Shown piece after piece: positions 49,101 through 60,173 of a stretch of 64,000 bases of DNA; position 1 is the stretch's first letter, and each line of letters begins with the position of its first letter. The stretch is from the NCBI RefSeq assembly GCF_001638985.1, contig NW_017265135.1, forward strand, positions 673,223 to 737,222, in the 5' to 3' direction. Source of the stretch: Phycomyces blakesleeanus NRRL 1555(-). Taxonomy: Eukaryota; Mucoromycota; Mucoromycetes; Mucorales; Phycomycetaceae. The notes under the pieces were generated by a model. That model was not told where the DNA came from. It was given only the letters and a program-made list of their open reading frames with translations, and made no database searches. A program made the position numbers and the translations under genes.

Positions 49101-51980
49101 CATCAACCTTACCTGGCGAATACTATTTCCTACTCTCTTATCATTAAGAACAATGACCTTGAGAGACTGGTCATCTTCTCCTACGCTAACAGACCATCGG
49201 CCCAAGTCAGCTGTAGTCGCTCCGTCTTTTAAGATTTCGGAATCATCATGACACCAATCGTCAAGACTAGCATCAAAATCATTGACCCATTCCTCTATCA
49301 TTTTCTTGTCTCTAGATTCATTATCAGGTTTTTCCAGTGACATGATTATTTGTGTAAGCATACGTTCGGTACGCTTTTCAATATCAGACGCGCTAAATAT
49401 CACAGACTCAATTTGCCGGTCAATGATCGAGTTCTTTGCATTTGAGAACTTGGAATAAAGAGCACAGTCCCATTGAAGAGGTACAGTGATACTTCTGGAT
49501 CCCGGCGGACCTTGTGTAATATATATATGTGCACCATAGCTGTAGTTTGCCACGTATCTCTCCCAGTTTATATGCTGGTATCCGTTCAACGAAAAAACAT
49601 AGTCATCATCCAAGAAAGAATGCATCTCTTTTACATTCTGGTTCTCAAATTGCCAGCGATGGCGTATAAATGGCTGATTTGCTTCCACAACACGAGTTGC
49701 CAGTTCTATGGCACGACTGGCAAGGCTGGGCTCAGATCGATTTCCTGTATTACCATTGACGCCAATATTTGTGTTGATCGTGGTTGACACGGATGTAAAA
49801 GATTGATGCATATGGTTTCTCATGAATATTTTTGCCTTAAAGAACGTTTTGTTGGACACAAAATGCTCTTTTGCTGTAGGGAGAGTAATCTTTGTGGTGC
49901 GCATCCAATAATGGCGAGATGATTCATACACTTTACGCCAACTCACAGAGTCAATGCTTGTGGCAGACACTTGGTATATAATAGGAAAGTATTGTATGTG
50001 GGGAATATTGGAGTTCCCAACAGGAGCATTGTTGGCTAGGATCTCATTGTAGGGCAAGAGAAATTTGCTTCCTGGTGGTTGGATATATGCTGCACTTCCG
50101 ATCACTATCCTTGCCAGGTAGTCAACTGGTACAATATCAGCCTTAGTATCGCCAATATCGGGCTGAAGCACTTGGATACCATTTCCCATCAATACAATAG
50201 CGCCGTTTGCACCCGTGACACCATCGACCTATAGTAGTCAAAGTAATGAGTGGCTCAGCTATGGAGAGACAAATATATACATATATAATAATAATAATAA
50301 TAATAATGAAATTCTATCACTTACCCATCCAGGAAGAGGCTCATATGCACCTCCGCCTACCTGTGTTGCACGAACAATAGCCACCGGCCATTGCGTCTTT
50401 CCACCTTGAACTTCTTCTAATCGATTATAGTCAACTCTTTTCAAAATAAGATGCTCTGTAAGTGCTTTCGTAAATGTGTAGGTGTTTGGATAGTGTCCTA
50501 AAATACGCTGGGTTGCCTTTGGGATATCTATTTTTTTAGAGGGTTTAGTTTAAATGAATTCAATACAGTTGCAAATATTACCCTGAAGTTCAAGACCAAC
50601 AATCTCCTTTAATAGCTCCTCAGGATCACCAAGTTCCATAGGGTATACACGTTCCTGAATGTTGCCATCAGGGAGGTTCGCATTTAAATATGCCAAGGAC
50701 ATGTGAACAAAGGCCTCTTCATATACACAGACATACAAATAAACCGGCAGAGATTATTATATTAAGTCCAATTGCCTTTTTTATCGAAATCTTTAGAAAT
50801 ACTTACGCATATTTTTACACTCGTCCGCCAGATCCATTAAGCGCAATGTACCAAGTGTATTAGTCTAAAAGCTCAAAAAAATAATATGAACATCTCAGCC
50901 AAAAAGAAATAACCAAACCAAAAATAAAACCAAACAAACAAACACTTGTTTTCAATGGAGGGGCGTTAATTACTCCTGAAACTCACCTCAAGTGAGAGAT
51001 CCAATCGCTCGTGGTAATCCAATGTGGCTGCACAGTGAATAACGACATTAACATCACGCGTTATCATCTCTCGGTCTTCTTCAGTTATAGAGAGGTCAGG
51101 GGATATTATATCTCCTGCAATAGGAATGATTTTTTCCTTAACAATAGCATCGAACAGATCTGCTCCAATACTGCGTTTCAGAGAGATAAAGGCCTATTGA
51201 TCAAGTCAAACATTATTATTTTAGCGTTACATACATACAAATATATACATATATTGACTTTTCAGTCCTTAGAATATTTGATTCAAGTTTAAATACAGTT
51301 CTTACTTTATTACTTAATATTTCATTCCGAATACGATCTGTAGGTCTTCCGACCTTGCTACGTTTGTTGCTACCATTGCGTATCAAGACATATATTTTTC
51401 CAATGTTTGGACCAAGCGCTTGGAGGAGCTTCCACAGCACAGCCTTTCCAACAAAGCCTGTAGCACCAGTCAACAATATATTTTTGTGTTGGTAAAAGCG
51501 AGTGACTGGTCCAGCAAATTCAGGCAGGATATTCTGTAAGGCGCTGAGATCAAAGCGGCTAGGTTCGTCCACTTCGTCCACTGGCCGAGGCTTTGTAGCA
51601 GAGGCTATTACTGGAGTGTTCGTCTGTTTTTGCATTTGTATTGTCGGTGTTGGTGTTGGCGTCGGTGTCGGTGGTGTGTCTTGAGCGTGTATTTGTGTTT
51701 CGATTGCCTGGTCACTAGGCATTTTGTCGTCTTTTGGAGATGTCGGAGCGGAATCATGAATAGAAGATGCTTGTGTACTGACTCCATTTGAATCCTCATC
51801 GATCGTGTTCGTTTCTAATGTTGATTCATCGTCCATAATTGCATGTGCATCCATTCCTTCGGGATTAACAACAATAACTGAGACTGGTCGCTCTACTACT
51901 GCGTGCGGCGAGTCTTCTGGCTGTTTCTCTTGACTCCACGAGGAAGCCAGCTCGTCCCCGTTTAAATTATCCAGGGCCAT
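46155..51980 (-). CDS. fatty acyl-CoA reductase fused to a GPAT/DHAPAT-like acyltransferase domain
   Basis: Fourteen exons (51980-51306, 51193-50987, 50864-50807, 50716-50582, 50527-50325, 50228-49113, 49012-48836, 48766-48637, 48554-47924, 47852-47629, 47511-47354, 47285-47133, 47037-46543, 46460-46155) sum to 4,668 nt, 1,555 residues. Residues 1-150 are acidic and disordered. Residues 165-500 are an NAD_binding_4 reductase domain: TGATGFVG (171-178), VIHCAATLDYHERLDLSLE TNT and catalytic Y375-x3-K379 (YTFTK). A FAR_C-like region follows. From about 860 the sequence matches GPAT/DHAPAT: VVYVPVSKTILDQLLVWY (motif I), GAYFVRR (916-922), IEKARSRTGRL (motif III) and VPINITYEKIPE (motif IV), then a helical C-terminal part. 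A FAR makes fatty alcohol and a DHAP acyltransferase makes acyl-DHAP, both needed for ether lipids. The motif I histidine is Ser873. No SKL-type end (it ends NLKS). Confidence 0.88.
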
Positions 51981-52260
51981 TGTATCTGACGCTTTGAATT
52001 TGGATAGTTTGTGAGCTTTGTGGGGTAGAAAAACGAAGAAGTCAAATGAATATTCAGAAACTTAAAAAAATAAATAAAAATAATAAAAATAATAAAAATA
52101 AAAAATAATATATATTTTTAATATATATAAAAGGCGCTGTGAAGATAGCGTATTTGTACCTAGCCCCGATCCACTTTGGAGGGGGTTGCCTATAAAAGGG
52201 GATCTTTTCTCTCTCTGATTCTTTTATTCAGTGTGACGTGCCTGGTACTTAAGCAAACGG
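51981..52260. promoter_or_regulatory. promoter interval between the FAR-acyltransferase gene and a possible small plus-strand gene
   Basis: Contains A/T-rich repeats (AATAAAAAT) near 52065-52110 and a plus-strand TATAAAAGGG box at 52191-52200 followed by a CT-rich initiator-like stretch (TCTTTTCTCTCTCTGATTC). The TATA box points away from the reductase gene, towards 52261. Confidence 0.4.
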
Positions 52261-52528
52261 ATGTTCTTTAATATTGTAAGATATAAATATATAAACAATG
52301 GATAAGATTTTACCTTTGTGTAAAATTCATATATAACTAATTAATATCCCCTTTGTCTCTTAGCAATACATCTCGTATGATACAATACAAACCTCATGCC
52401 AGAAATTAAGAAGTGATCACAGGTATGGGAAGAAGAAAACTAATATTAATCGATGTACCAACTTATTGGATTCCTCCGGTTATTTGCGCTGGTTTAATTT
52501 ATTGTTGTTCTGTGGCATAAGTCTTTAA
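52261..52528 (+). CDS. possible small two-exon gene, unknown product
   Basis: A TATAAAAGG box at 52191 lies 70 bp before an ATG at 52261. The 15-nt first exon ends at a GTAAGA donor. An 88-nt intron with a good branch-like AACTAAT and a YAG acceptor (CTCTTAG) leads to 52364. The spliced frame encodes 59 residues (MFFNIQYISYDTIQTSCQKL..., stop at 52528). The co-occurrence of TATA box, donor, branch site and acceptor is the only support. The composition is ordinary and I recognise no family. The second exon could splice again at the GTATGG after GATCACAG. Confidence 0.22.
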
Positions 52529-55500
52529 TTATCATTACCGTTATTTACTGTTATGGTTACGATCATGATTATCATGATTATCAGCTTATAAGACCCAAAG
52601 TAAATTCAAAGCTTATTTTTTTGGGTTTACGAACAAAAGATATATAAGAAATAAACTCATAGATAATTACAAAGAAGCTACAGAATGAACCCCTAATGGG
52701 TCAAAATTGACAGAAAAGAAGAGTTGATTGTTTATTTGCAGAATGATGATCCCTAGATTATGAGCGTATGTTATTTAGCTTTTATTAGATTCATTATTAG
52801 TAAGTAATTATATGACAGATTTAATGTATATAATCCTTGTCAACCTTTACAAAAATCTTATTTGATTATTCAAAAAAGTGAAAAAGATAATATGCCTATC
52901 AATTTAATGCAATGCAATACAGAAATAATAATACAGAGTCTATCTATTTATTTAAGATATAAAACATTAACTGGCTTTGATACACAAACATATCCAAGAC
53001 ATCCTAATTCCAATACGGCTTCCCCTAAACCATAAAAAAAAACAAAAAAAAAAACAACTGGCTCCTGTTAGAAGCTGTGCACGGCCAAGGGACGTGCTTC
53101 TTGGTGTAACGTTTGTGTTCAAAGCAGCTCTTTTGGTAAATATCAAGTACATTATGGCAAGGAAAAGATATCAAATGTATATTTATTTCATGGTAGCTAG
53201 ACGAGATTATTCAAGTATTTCAATAAAAGAAAGCGAAGAAATAAGACTTGGGACACCAAACCCAATTTGATCGAGTGATATCCGCGTAAATTGTCTCCTT
53301 TCTTGGCGGACAAATGAAACCAAAAGTTGCGCCACAACGCATACACACAAATGTACACAAATGTACACAAATGTATATATGCATTCGATTAATAAGAGAT
53401 ACATAAATCAATCATAGAAAAAAAAAGCGAGCATTATATATTCTATTTTATGCTTCCTCTAATGATAATAGCAATAAGAATGTTCAGGTAAAATACAGGC
53501 TCCAATTCCTTTTTGTATGAATTTTTAAATCATTCTTGCTTGCATAGATTTTGTGTCTTGGCTTAGGATGGAGTTTGTACTTTCCTTGTTAGGATGGATC
53601 CCGCAAGTTATTTTTATACACGTATAATTTATTTTTTTTAAAAAAAAAACTATTTTTACACACGGGCCGTAAAATGAAACAAGTTACCCGAGACTAAGAA
53701 AATCGTGTCTTGCAAAGGAAATTAGAGATACTCACCAGACAAGTTAGAGATCAAGTATAGAATAAAAGTATTGTGCTATAAAATGACTACATAAGCACAG
53801 AACAGCACAACACATAGCAAAATGTATCTGTGTAGGGTGTATTGTTCTATGCTAACAAGTAAAATATATAAATATTAATACATCGATAAATGAAATCCTA
53901 TGGCTGAAGGTACCGAAGTTTCTGTCGTACAATTAGTCAAATGAATTAATTAAAGTGTGTAGATATCAAGTCTGACAAAGCTAGACTGGTCTTCTTTTCT
54001 CTTTCACAGAGTATTTGAGCCACTCAAAAAGTAGACTCTATTATATAAAAGGGTAAATCTAGATCGGCTAGAAGCAAACTCTGTACTGGTAGTGTGGTCT
54101 CTTGGTTTGCTTTGTTCTAACCACCAGATTTTTTTTTCACCAAGAAATACCCAATTCCTTAAACAACAGTCGAAATTTGGTTCCAGAGTGTGTTAAAACC
54201 TTCTTTCAGATCACCACATTCGCACACAAAGATAGAAATAAATTGTAGGTAGTTTTAAGCAGAAATTTTGGTACATTATAAAATTTATAGAACAAATTCG
54301 TGAAGGATACTTACTTACCTATTTATCTCACTATAATAATAGAAAAGACAAAGAGGGAGAGAATACTCTTACTCATATTCAAAATACTCTCTTAATAGTA
54401 TACTAGATATAAAGTTAAATATCGGTGAATTTAAATAGCCCATTCATACAGTAGGTATTAAAAAGTACCAAATCTATCATTTTTGATCAAGGCGTTTAGA
54501 GATGTTGCTTGTTGTTTTGGTAGATAGCCAGTAGATATATGTATCTAGGAAATATTGTGTTTTAATTGCTTACATGTCTGTTTGTTTGTTTACTTGCTTG
54601 CTTGTTTGGTTGTCTGCTTAGGGTATTGGGGTGTAAAAATATTTAGAAGTCATTGTTCAACGGATTGAATACCCATTTGAAAGCTTCTATTTTATGATAC
54701 TTTTTTTTTAAAGAAAAATATTCAATATTAGTTTCATCTAAATATGGCTGATCATAGTCAGGGTTTAGACTAGGCTAATCTGTCTGCTACTTCACAGAAA
54801 GTATTCTCGAGGCACAAAGATGCCTAAATAAATAAACGAAAAAAGCAATAGATAACTAATTGTGAGTATAATGAAGATCGATAATTACATCCTTGATGAA
54901 TTAATAAATTAGCCCTAATCCCTTACATAACGTATCCTCTCTCCATCTCCCTCTCCCTCTCTCTTTATAATGTGAAATTACGAGGTTTTTTGAAGGGGAT
55001 AAAGGATAGGCAATATCTTGGATCGTGAGTCTATGTCCGCCATTTGTTGTATTGCAATACATACGACTTGATTCTGTCGATCTATTTTATTTTGCTCTCA
55101 AGACATTTTTTGAATTGGTAGAGTTCTCTCTACTATATCGTTATCTTTTATTTAATTATAATGGTATTATGCTTATAATACTCAATATATACTCAAGAAA
55201 AATTAAGATCACTTCACGTACAATAAATAGAAATAGCAATTGTGCCAATTCAAACAAGAAAGGATAACAAAGATGGCTCTTTTACCAAAAAAATAATACT
55301 ACTATTCATTTCAAGGGCTATTTATATTGGTGAAAATCAGATAATGTTTTTAAGAAACCATTTAATATTTCCAATATTATCTAGCACTACGAACATTCTT
55401 TGAATAGTAATCTTATGTAGGTCAAATCAATATTTCTTATTCTTTTTGATCCATGCATACGTCAAACAAAAGGAAATGAAAGCCAGCAAAGTGTGTGACT

Positions 55501-55613
55501 GGCCGTAAAGACAGTGTGATCCTGTGTGTGTGTGTGTGTAGTCTAGTGTGTGTGCGTGTAATTGAAAGATAGAAAGAGATAATATTCTTGATATTATTAT
55601 TATTATTTTCGAA
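52529..55613. other. AT-rich intergenic region
   Basis: About 3 kb with no supported gene. It has (TGTACACAAA)n-like direct repeats at 53350-53375, a (TGTT/TGCT) tetranucleotide run near 54575-54612, CTCTCC repeats near 54938-54963 and GT runs at 55523-55540 just before MED27. A frame at 53100-53260 contains a moderately GC-rich patch (GTGCACGGCCAAGGGACGTG) that could be a gene relic. Confidence 0.45.
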
Positions 55614-57187
55614 ATGGCAAATCGCACACCTTTAGAGCTTGAACAGGACATTGCTGCAATCGATCAGACTCTTTCAACAGTCAGTGAACAAAAAAAAAAG
55701 CATAGAATATAATGATGACCAATTGTAAAATAGGTCTCTGAGATCCGGTCATCCTTACACTATTTCACCCGGCTTATTCAAGCAGAAAAGAAAGAGCCAC
55801 AATATGTACAGAACTTCAGTATCCGCCTTAATGCAATCAAGAGAGAACTTAACAAACTCTCGATTGAGAGTGAAGGTCTCCGAGGTAATGCAACTATTCT
55901 AAAAAAAAATGCATTCATAATATACCATGAAACAAGTGGCAAAGGTTAAATATTTTGTATAGGCCCTCTAGAATATGCTCAGCAATTGTCAGGCGCTGGT
56001 AATTTTTCGTGGCCTATGATTAAAGAGTAAGAATATATTTATCTGTCAAAGCTAAGAGATAAAGAAAGAGAAGACTTGTAATTGACAAACCCCCCAAAAA
56101 AAACAGGGCAGCAAGCAAAGAGGCAGGAGACGAAGATATCGCAGACGAGAATAATTCGGACAAACAAAAGGAGGCAGGAGCGATGATCAAAGAAAAGGCA
56201 GAAAGTGTTCTTGGGTAAGGTGTTTAATTGAAGAGACAACTGGTGTATTAATGTATATGGAATTAGACAACTTTCTTCAGTTGTTTTGGATAGAGCCCAA
56301 ACTCAAAAACCAAAGTAAGTATTATTATTTTTATGTGTGTATGTGTGCGTGCATGTTCGTGCATTGAGGAAAGTAGGTTTAACATAATCGTTATAGTCGA
56401 TTCATCACTTCCCATATCCAGTATTGGATGCTCAACGACAAACCGACAAACCTTGGAATGATTGTGGAGATCGATGAAGAAGAAAAGGAGACCTTGGTAG
56501 GCTCAACCTGCCACATCAAAGTAAGACATTTACAAACACATAATTGTTTTGCTGACTCCTCTTGGATAGGTCACCGTACAAAAAGTATTGGTAGCTTCAT
56601 TATCTTTAGAATACGAGAGCAAATCAAACACTTTGATTCTTCAACAATTTGATATCCGTGGACCAAGAGAAGAGGTAAAATATAAGGAAAAGCTTTTTTA
56701 TCTCTCTTTCTCTATTCCTCGAATGTGAACCGATCATAGAAAAAGCCGCTAATTAGTTTATAATAGAAATCTGCTTGGCAAGAATCGGATCACTTTGTTT
56801 TCCAAAAGATCAATATGTTGGCTAAAGATGCCTTTGGAGATATGACTACTTTGTCAGCCAAGGAAGCGCTCTCGAGCATTTTGGTGAGATATAATCAGAC
56901 TCGCTTAATTATTATTATTATAGTTTATTAATGAAAATTTTAATTTCATGCAATTTTTTTAGCAATGGTTGGCAAGCTATCATAATCTTTTCGTTGAGCC
57001 TTGTTATCGCTGTCACAAGCGTCTTCAATTTGATTCTCCTCACTATAAGCATCTACCAGCTGTTGTGCGTACCTGGGTACAAAGAAGACCAGAGAAAGAG
57101 GCAGAAGAAAGATGGATGGTCTACAGGACAATTGGCCTTGCTTATCATATGCGTTGCTTTATGGAAACAACAGAGATGGCGGAATAA
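55614..57187 (+). CDS. MED27: Mediator complex subunit 27
   Basis: Nine exons (55614-55679, 55734-55884, 55963-56026, 56107-56214, 56267-56314, 56397-56520, 56570-56674, 56767-56883, 56963-57187) give 335 residues. Residues 1-120 are helical and coiled-coil-like (ELEQDIAAIDQTLSTVSEIR). The C-terminal Med27 signature is clear: WLASYHNLFVEPCYRCHKRL, then LPAVVRTWVQRR, ending YHMRCFMET. The CxxC plus YHxxC arrangement forms the conserved, probably zinc-binding C-terminal domain of Med27/Med3-type subunits in the Mediator tail. It acts in the nucleus in RNA polymerase II regulation. Introns are all 50-90 nt. The stop is only 95 bp before the next gene's ATG. Confidence 0.88.
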
Positions 57188-57282
57188 TAATAATAAAGAG
57201 CAAAAAGAGAAGAAAAAAAATGAGCATGTGACGGTCGAAGCCAGTGGCCGTGGCTTTTGATACTCTTTAGATCTTATACATC

Positions 57283-58135
57283 ATGCCACACAAGAGAGCA
57301 AAAGCTAGCATTCGTACAGCCAGAAAGAAGCAGTGAGTTGGATCTATACGATCTCCCTTCTGTTGATTGACATGTCATAGATTAGGGGCTGATGCACCTG
57401 TTACATCGAACGAGATTGATGATACACCCAAGGGATTTGCCCGACTCTTACGATTCAAGGATCATAAGATCAAGAAACAACAGGAATTGAAGGACAAGGC
57501 AAATCAAACTAACAAAGATGCACAGGTAACATAATAAATAAATAAATAAAGCCAAGTAAGAAACACATATATTAAAAAGCACGAGTGTTCGATCGTAGGC
57601 TCCTCCAAAACTGACGATTCAGCCTGGCGAGAAAATGAAAGATTTTACGCTGAGAGTAGAAAAGGAGTACAAAAAAGATTTTATTAATGCTGTCAAGGCA
57701 TCAAAGCCTATAAGCGACAGAAAAAAGAAAAACCGAGAATCTCGCAAGGAAAAAAAGACCGCAAAGAAGAGAAAGGTGGAGGAGATCTACGGTGGTCGTG
57801 ATTTTGATGATCTGGAAGACAAGGTCCAGTTTGGAGAAGTTGCCTCGGCACCTCCTACATTTAGCAAGCTCCCCAAAGCCCGCGGGCGCGGCAAAGAGGT
57901 GCTAGAAAACAAGATTAAGGAAGCAAAGGAAACCAAGAGCACAACTGACGCTACAGACGGTTATGTCTCTGAAGAGGACGAGAACATGAAGGAGCTTAAG
58001 GCATCGCACAAGCGTAAGTTGCAGAACATGAGTGCCTCTGCTCGAAAGGCGCTTGGTGATGAACGAGAAAGAGCGATCGAGCTTTACAGAGCAAAAAAAG
58101 CACAAAAATTAGTCAATATGGAAACTCAGTCTTAG
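57283..58135 (+). CDS. CCDC137-like basic nucleolar protein
   Basis: Exons 57283-57332, 57381-57525 and 57599-58135 give 243 residues, 27% or so Lys/Arg. Layout follows CCDC137: a basic start (MPHKRAKASIRTARKKQ), IDDTPKGFARLLRFKDHK, LTIQPGEKMKDFTLRVEKEY (compare PKFKQRKGESDGAYIHRMQQE), a Lys-rich coiled coil (SDRKKKNRESRKEKKTAKKR), then DKVQFGEVASAPPTFSKLP (compare VKFGEVVLQPPELT) and the ending ALGDERERAIELYRAKKAQK (compare ERERAVQAYRALK). CCDC137 is a nucleolar/chromosome-periphery protein in animals; the fungal role is not known. Exon 1 is only 50 nt. In tandem with MED27. Confidence 0.8.
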
Positions 58136-58434
58136 AGATTTTTCAATCAGTGCAGCACAAATAAAATGAAATAACAATATCAATAATATCAATAAAAACA
58201 ATAAAAACAATAACAATAGTAACAGTAATAGTAATAGCAATAGTAAACAATATCGAGATATGTGAGTACCTATTTACTCTAACCTAGGATAAATGCAACG
58301 ATTTCGAAATGGCCGGCAGGAATGAAATGAAAATAATATTTACAGGGAAAATCCCTCTGGCCAATTCTCATTCTTCAGTCAGAAATGTAGAGGTCATTCT
58401 CTGTAAGTAACGTTTAGACGTTGCCTGGCTTCGT

Positions 58435-58455
58435 CTTGGATTTTATATATAAGCA
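58435..58455 (+). promoter_or_regulatory. TATA-like promoter of the secreted repeat-protein gene
   Basis: TTTTATATATAAGCAAGG lies 60-75 bp before the ATG at 58514, followed by a pyrimidine-rich CATCAATCTCTTCATT. Spacing and sequence fit a strong TATA-type fungal promoter. Confidence 0.45.
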
Positions 58456-58513
58456 AGGCCGTCAGTTCACATCAATCTCTTCATTATTCCGCACTTCTTT
58501 CTCTTAAATATCA

Positions 58514-59816
58514 ATGCGCTTTACTCTCGCTTTTGTTTCCGCTGCCTTGCTTGCCCATATGGCTGTGGCAGTACCTGCTGCCATGAGCAATGTGGATGAA
58601 AACTCACAATTCTCCGAGTCCCAGGTTGCCACCCTCGAACTCAATGAGGAATACCAGACCTTCAACTGGATGTCCGGTGAATCCGGCATGGTCGTCGACA
58701 AATCCTTCACAGTCGAGCTCGCCGAGCCTGCAGAGTTGGTTATTACTGACTTGAAGATGGGTAAGCATTTATATATTTAAATAAATAAAAACTAGTTTTA
58801 ACACATCTCATCTTTAAACAGCTGGTGATCATTTTGAGGTCCTTGACAACGGTGTTGCACTTGGTCAGACTTCCGCTGCTACTGTTGACGAAGAGTCGGC
58901 ATTTGTAGAGACTGCCGAACAAGCCGAAGAAGATGACCGCATGAGCAAGGGCGTTTTCGCGCTTGAAGCTGGAAAGCACGATATCACCATCAATATTTCC
59001 GAGTCACCTTCTGGTGCTGGTGTTGGTGCCATCCGTCTTGTCCAAGGTACCCAGATTCAGTCTCTCTACAAGAAAGGCAAGAAGTGGAATAACGACAAGG
59101 ATGATGACAAGGATGATGACAAGGATGATGAAAAAGATTACGACAAGGACGACGACAAGGATGATGATGATGAAGACGATGAAGATGATGACGAGGACAG
59201 TTACGGCAAGGGTGGAAAGGGTGGAAAGGGTTACGAAGATAATGAAGATGAAGACTATGAAGAAGATAATGAATGGGAAGGTGGAGACAAGTGGAACAAG
59301 TGGAATAAGAAGGGCAAGAAGGTTGTCTATGTCTACTATACCGTTCCTTCTGCCACTGGTCCTCCCACTGGCCCACCAACTGGTCCTCCCACTGGCCCAC
59401 CAACTGGTCCTCCCACTGGTCCTCCCACTGGCCCTCCCACTGGCCCTCCCACTGGCCCACCAACCGGCCCACCAACTGGTCCCCCCATTGGCCCTCCCAC
59501 TGGTCCTCCTACCATCATTATTCCTACAACTGTTACAACCACACAAACCGTTCTCCCTACAACAACCTCAGAGCCTGTTACTATCACAACTACACCTGTT
59601 CCCACTACAACTGTCCCAACTACAGTTGTCCCAACCACCATCCCCACAGACACTACAACCCCCGGTACTGTCACAGTAACTGACCTCCCTCGCACTACCG
59701 TAGTATCAACTCTTCCAAATGAGACTTTGACTGCAATTGACTATGTTACCGAGGTTGATGTTGTTACAGTACAGCAGTACGCTCTGTTGTCTATGCCCTT
59801 CTTGACTATCCTTTAA
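58514..59816 (+). CDS. secreted wall/surface protein with acidic block and TGPP repeats
   Basis: Exons 58514-58760 and 58822-59816 give 413 residues. Signal peptide: MRFTLAFVSAALLAHMAVAV, cleavage near residue 20. Residues 25-180 are a globular domain (ELNEEYQTFNWMSGESGMVV, TISESPSG-type beta strands) seen in fungal secreted proteins with an Asp-rich tail. Then come an extreme DDDKDDDK/DEDDEDD block, a GGKGGKGYE hinge, WNKWNKKGKKVVYVYYTVPS, about 14 TGPP units, a Thr/Pro/Val-rich mucin-like stretch suited to O-mannosylation, and the end LLSMPFLTIL, a short hydrophobic tail that could be a weak GPI signal. Likely exported to the wall or extracellular space. The repeats predict length variation between strains. 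I do not recognise a functional family. Confidence 0.85.
59346..59511 (+). repeat. in-frame 12-bp tandem repeat encoding Thr-Gly-Pro-Pro
   Basis: About 14 units of ACTGGTCCTCCC/ACTGGCCCACCA. The DNA alternates between two unit versions (GGTCCTCCC and GGCCCACCA), showing expansion by blocks of units. One unit is changed to IGPP. Confidence 0.92.
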
Positions 59817-60173
59817 GATTACCAAGTCTCATAGAGATTATTTTTACCTAGAAAATGTTTATTGATATCACCTTTCCTAATTCATTTTTATTACTACTAT
59901 TCCCTTTCAAGTGATAAAAAAAAGGGTAAACCCTTTTGTCTTTCCAATAAATCCTTGTCTTACCTTTACATTAATGGTCTATTTTTTGTTTCTTTTTCTC
60001 ACTCGATCAGAAAAAATTGTGTGATTTTGTAAACTAGGGCAAACAGAAAGCCGCAGTGTACCAATCGGAACGCGTGTTACTGTGAGGTCCAATGTTTATT
60101 TTAGAACGTCTGAAAACGTACTGCCAGAAATCTTTTTCTTTTCTTCTTCTCTACAAACTTTTATGATAAAACC
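59817..60173. other. intergenic region between the TGPP protein and arrestin genes
   Basis: 357 bp in tandem orientation with T-rich tracts and a CTTTTCTTTTCTTCTTCTCT stretch just before the arrestin ATG. Nothing else was seen. Confidence 0.5.

Noticed and set aside
55025..55267. 80-codon plus-strand frame upstream of MED27
   Set aside because: No splice signals and composition equal to the surrounding AT-rich DNA.
58990..59695. Long open frames on both strands across the TGPP/Asp-rich gene
   Set aside because: They are translations of the repeat in other frames (VGG, WEDQ-type repeats) and lack starts, splice sites or domain motifs of their own.
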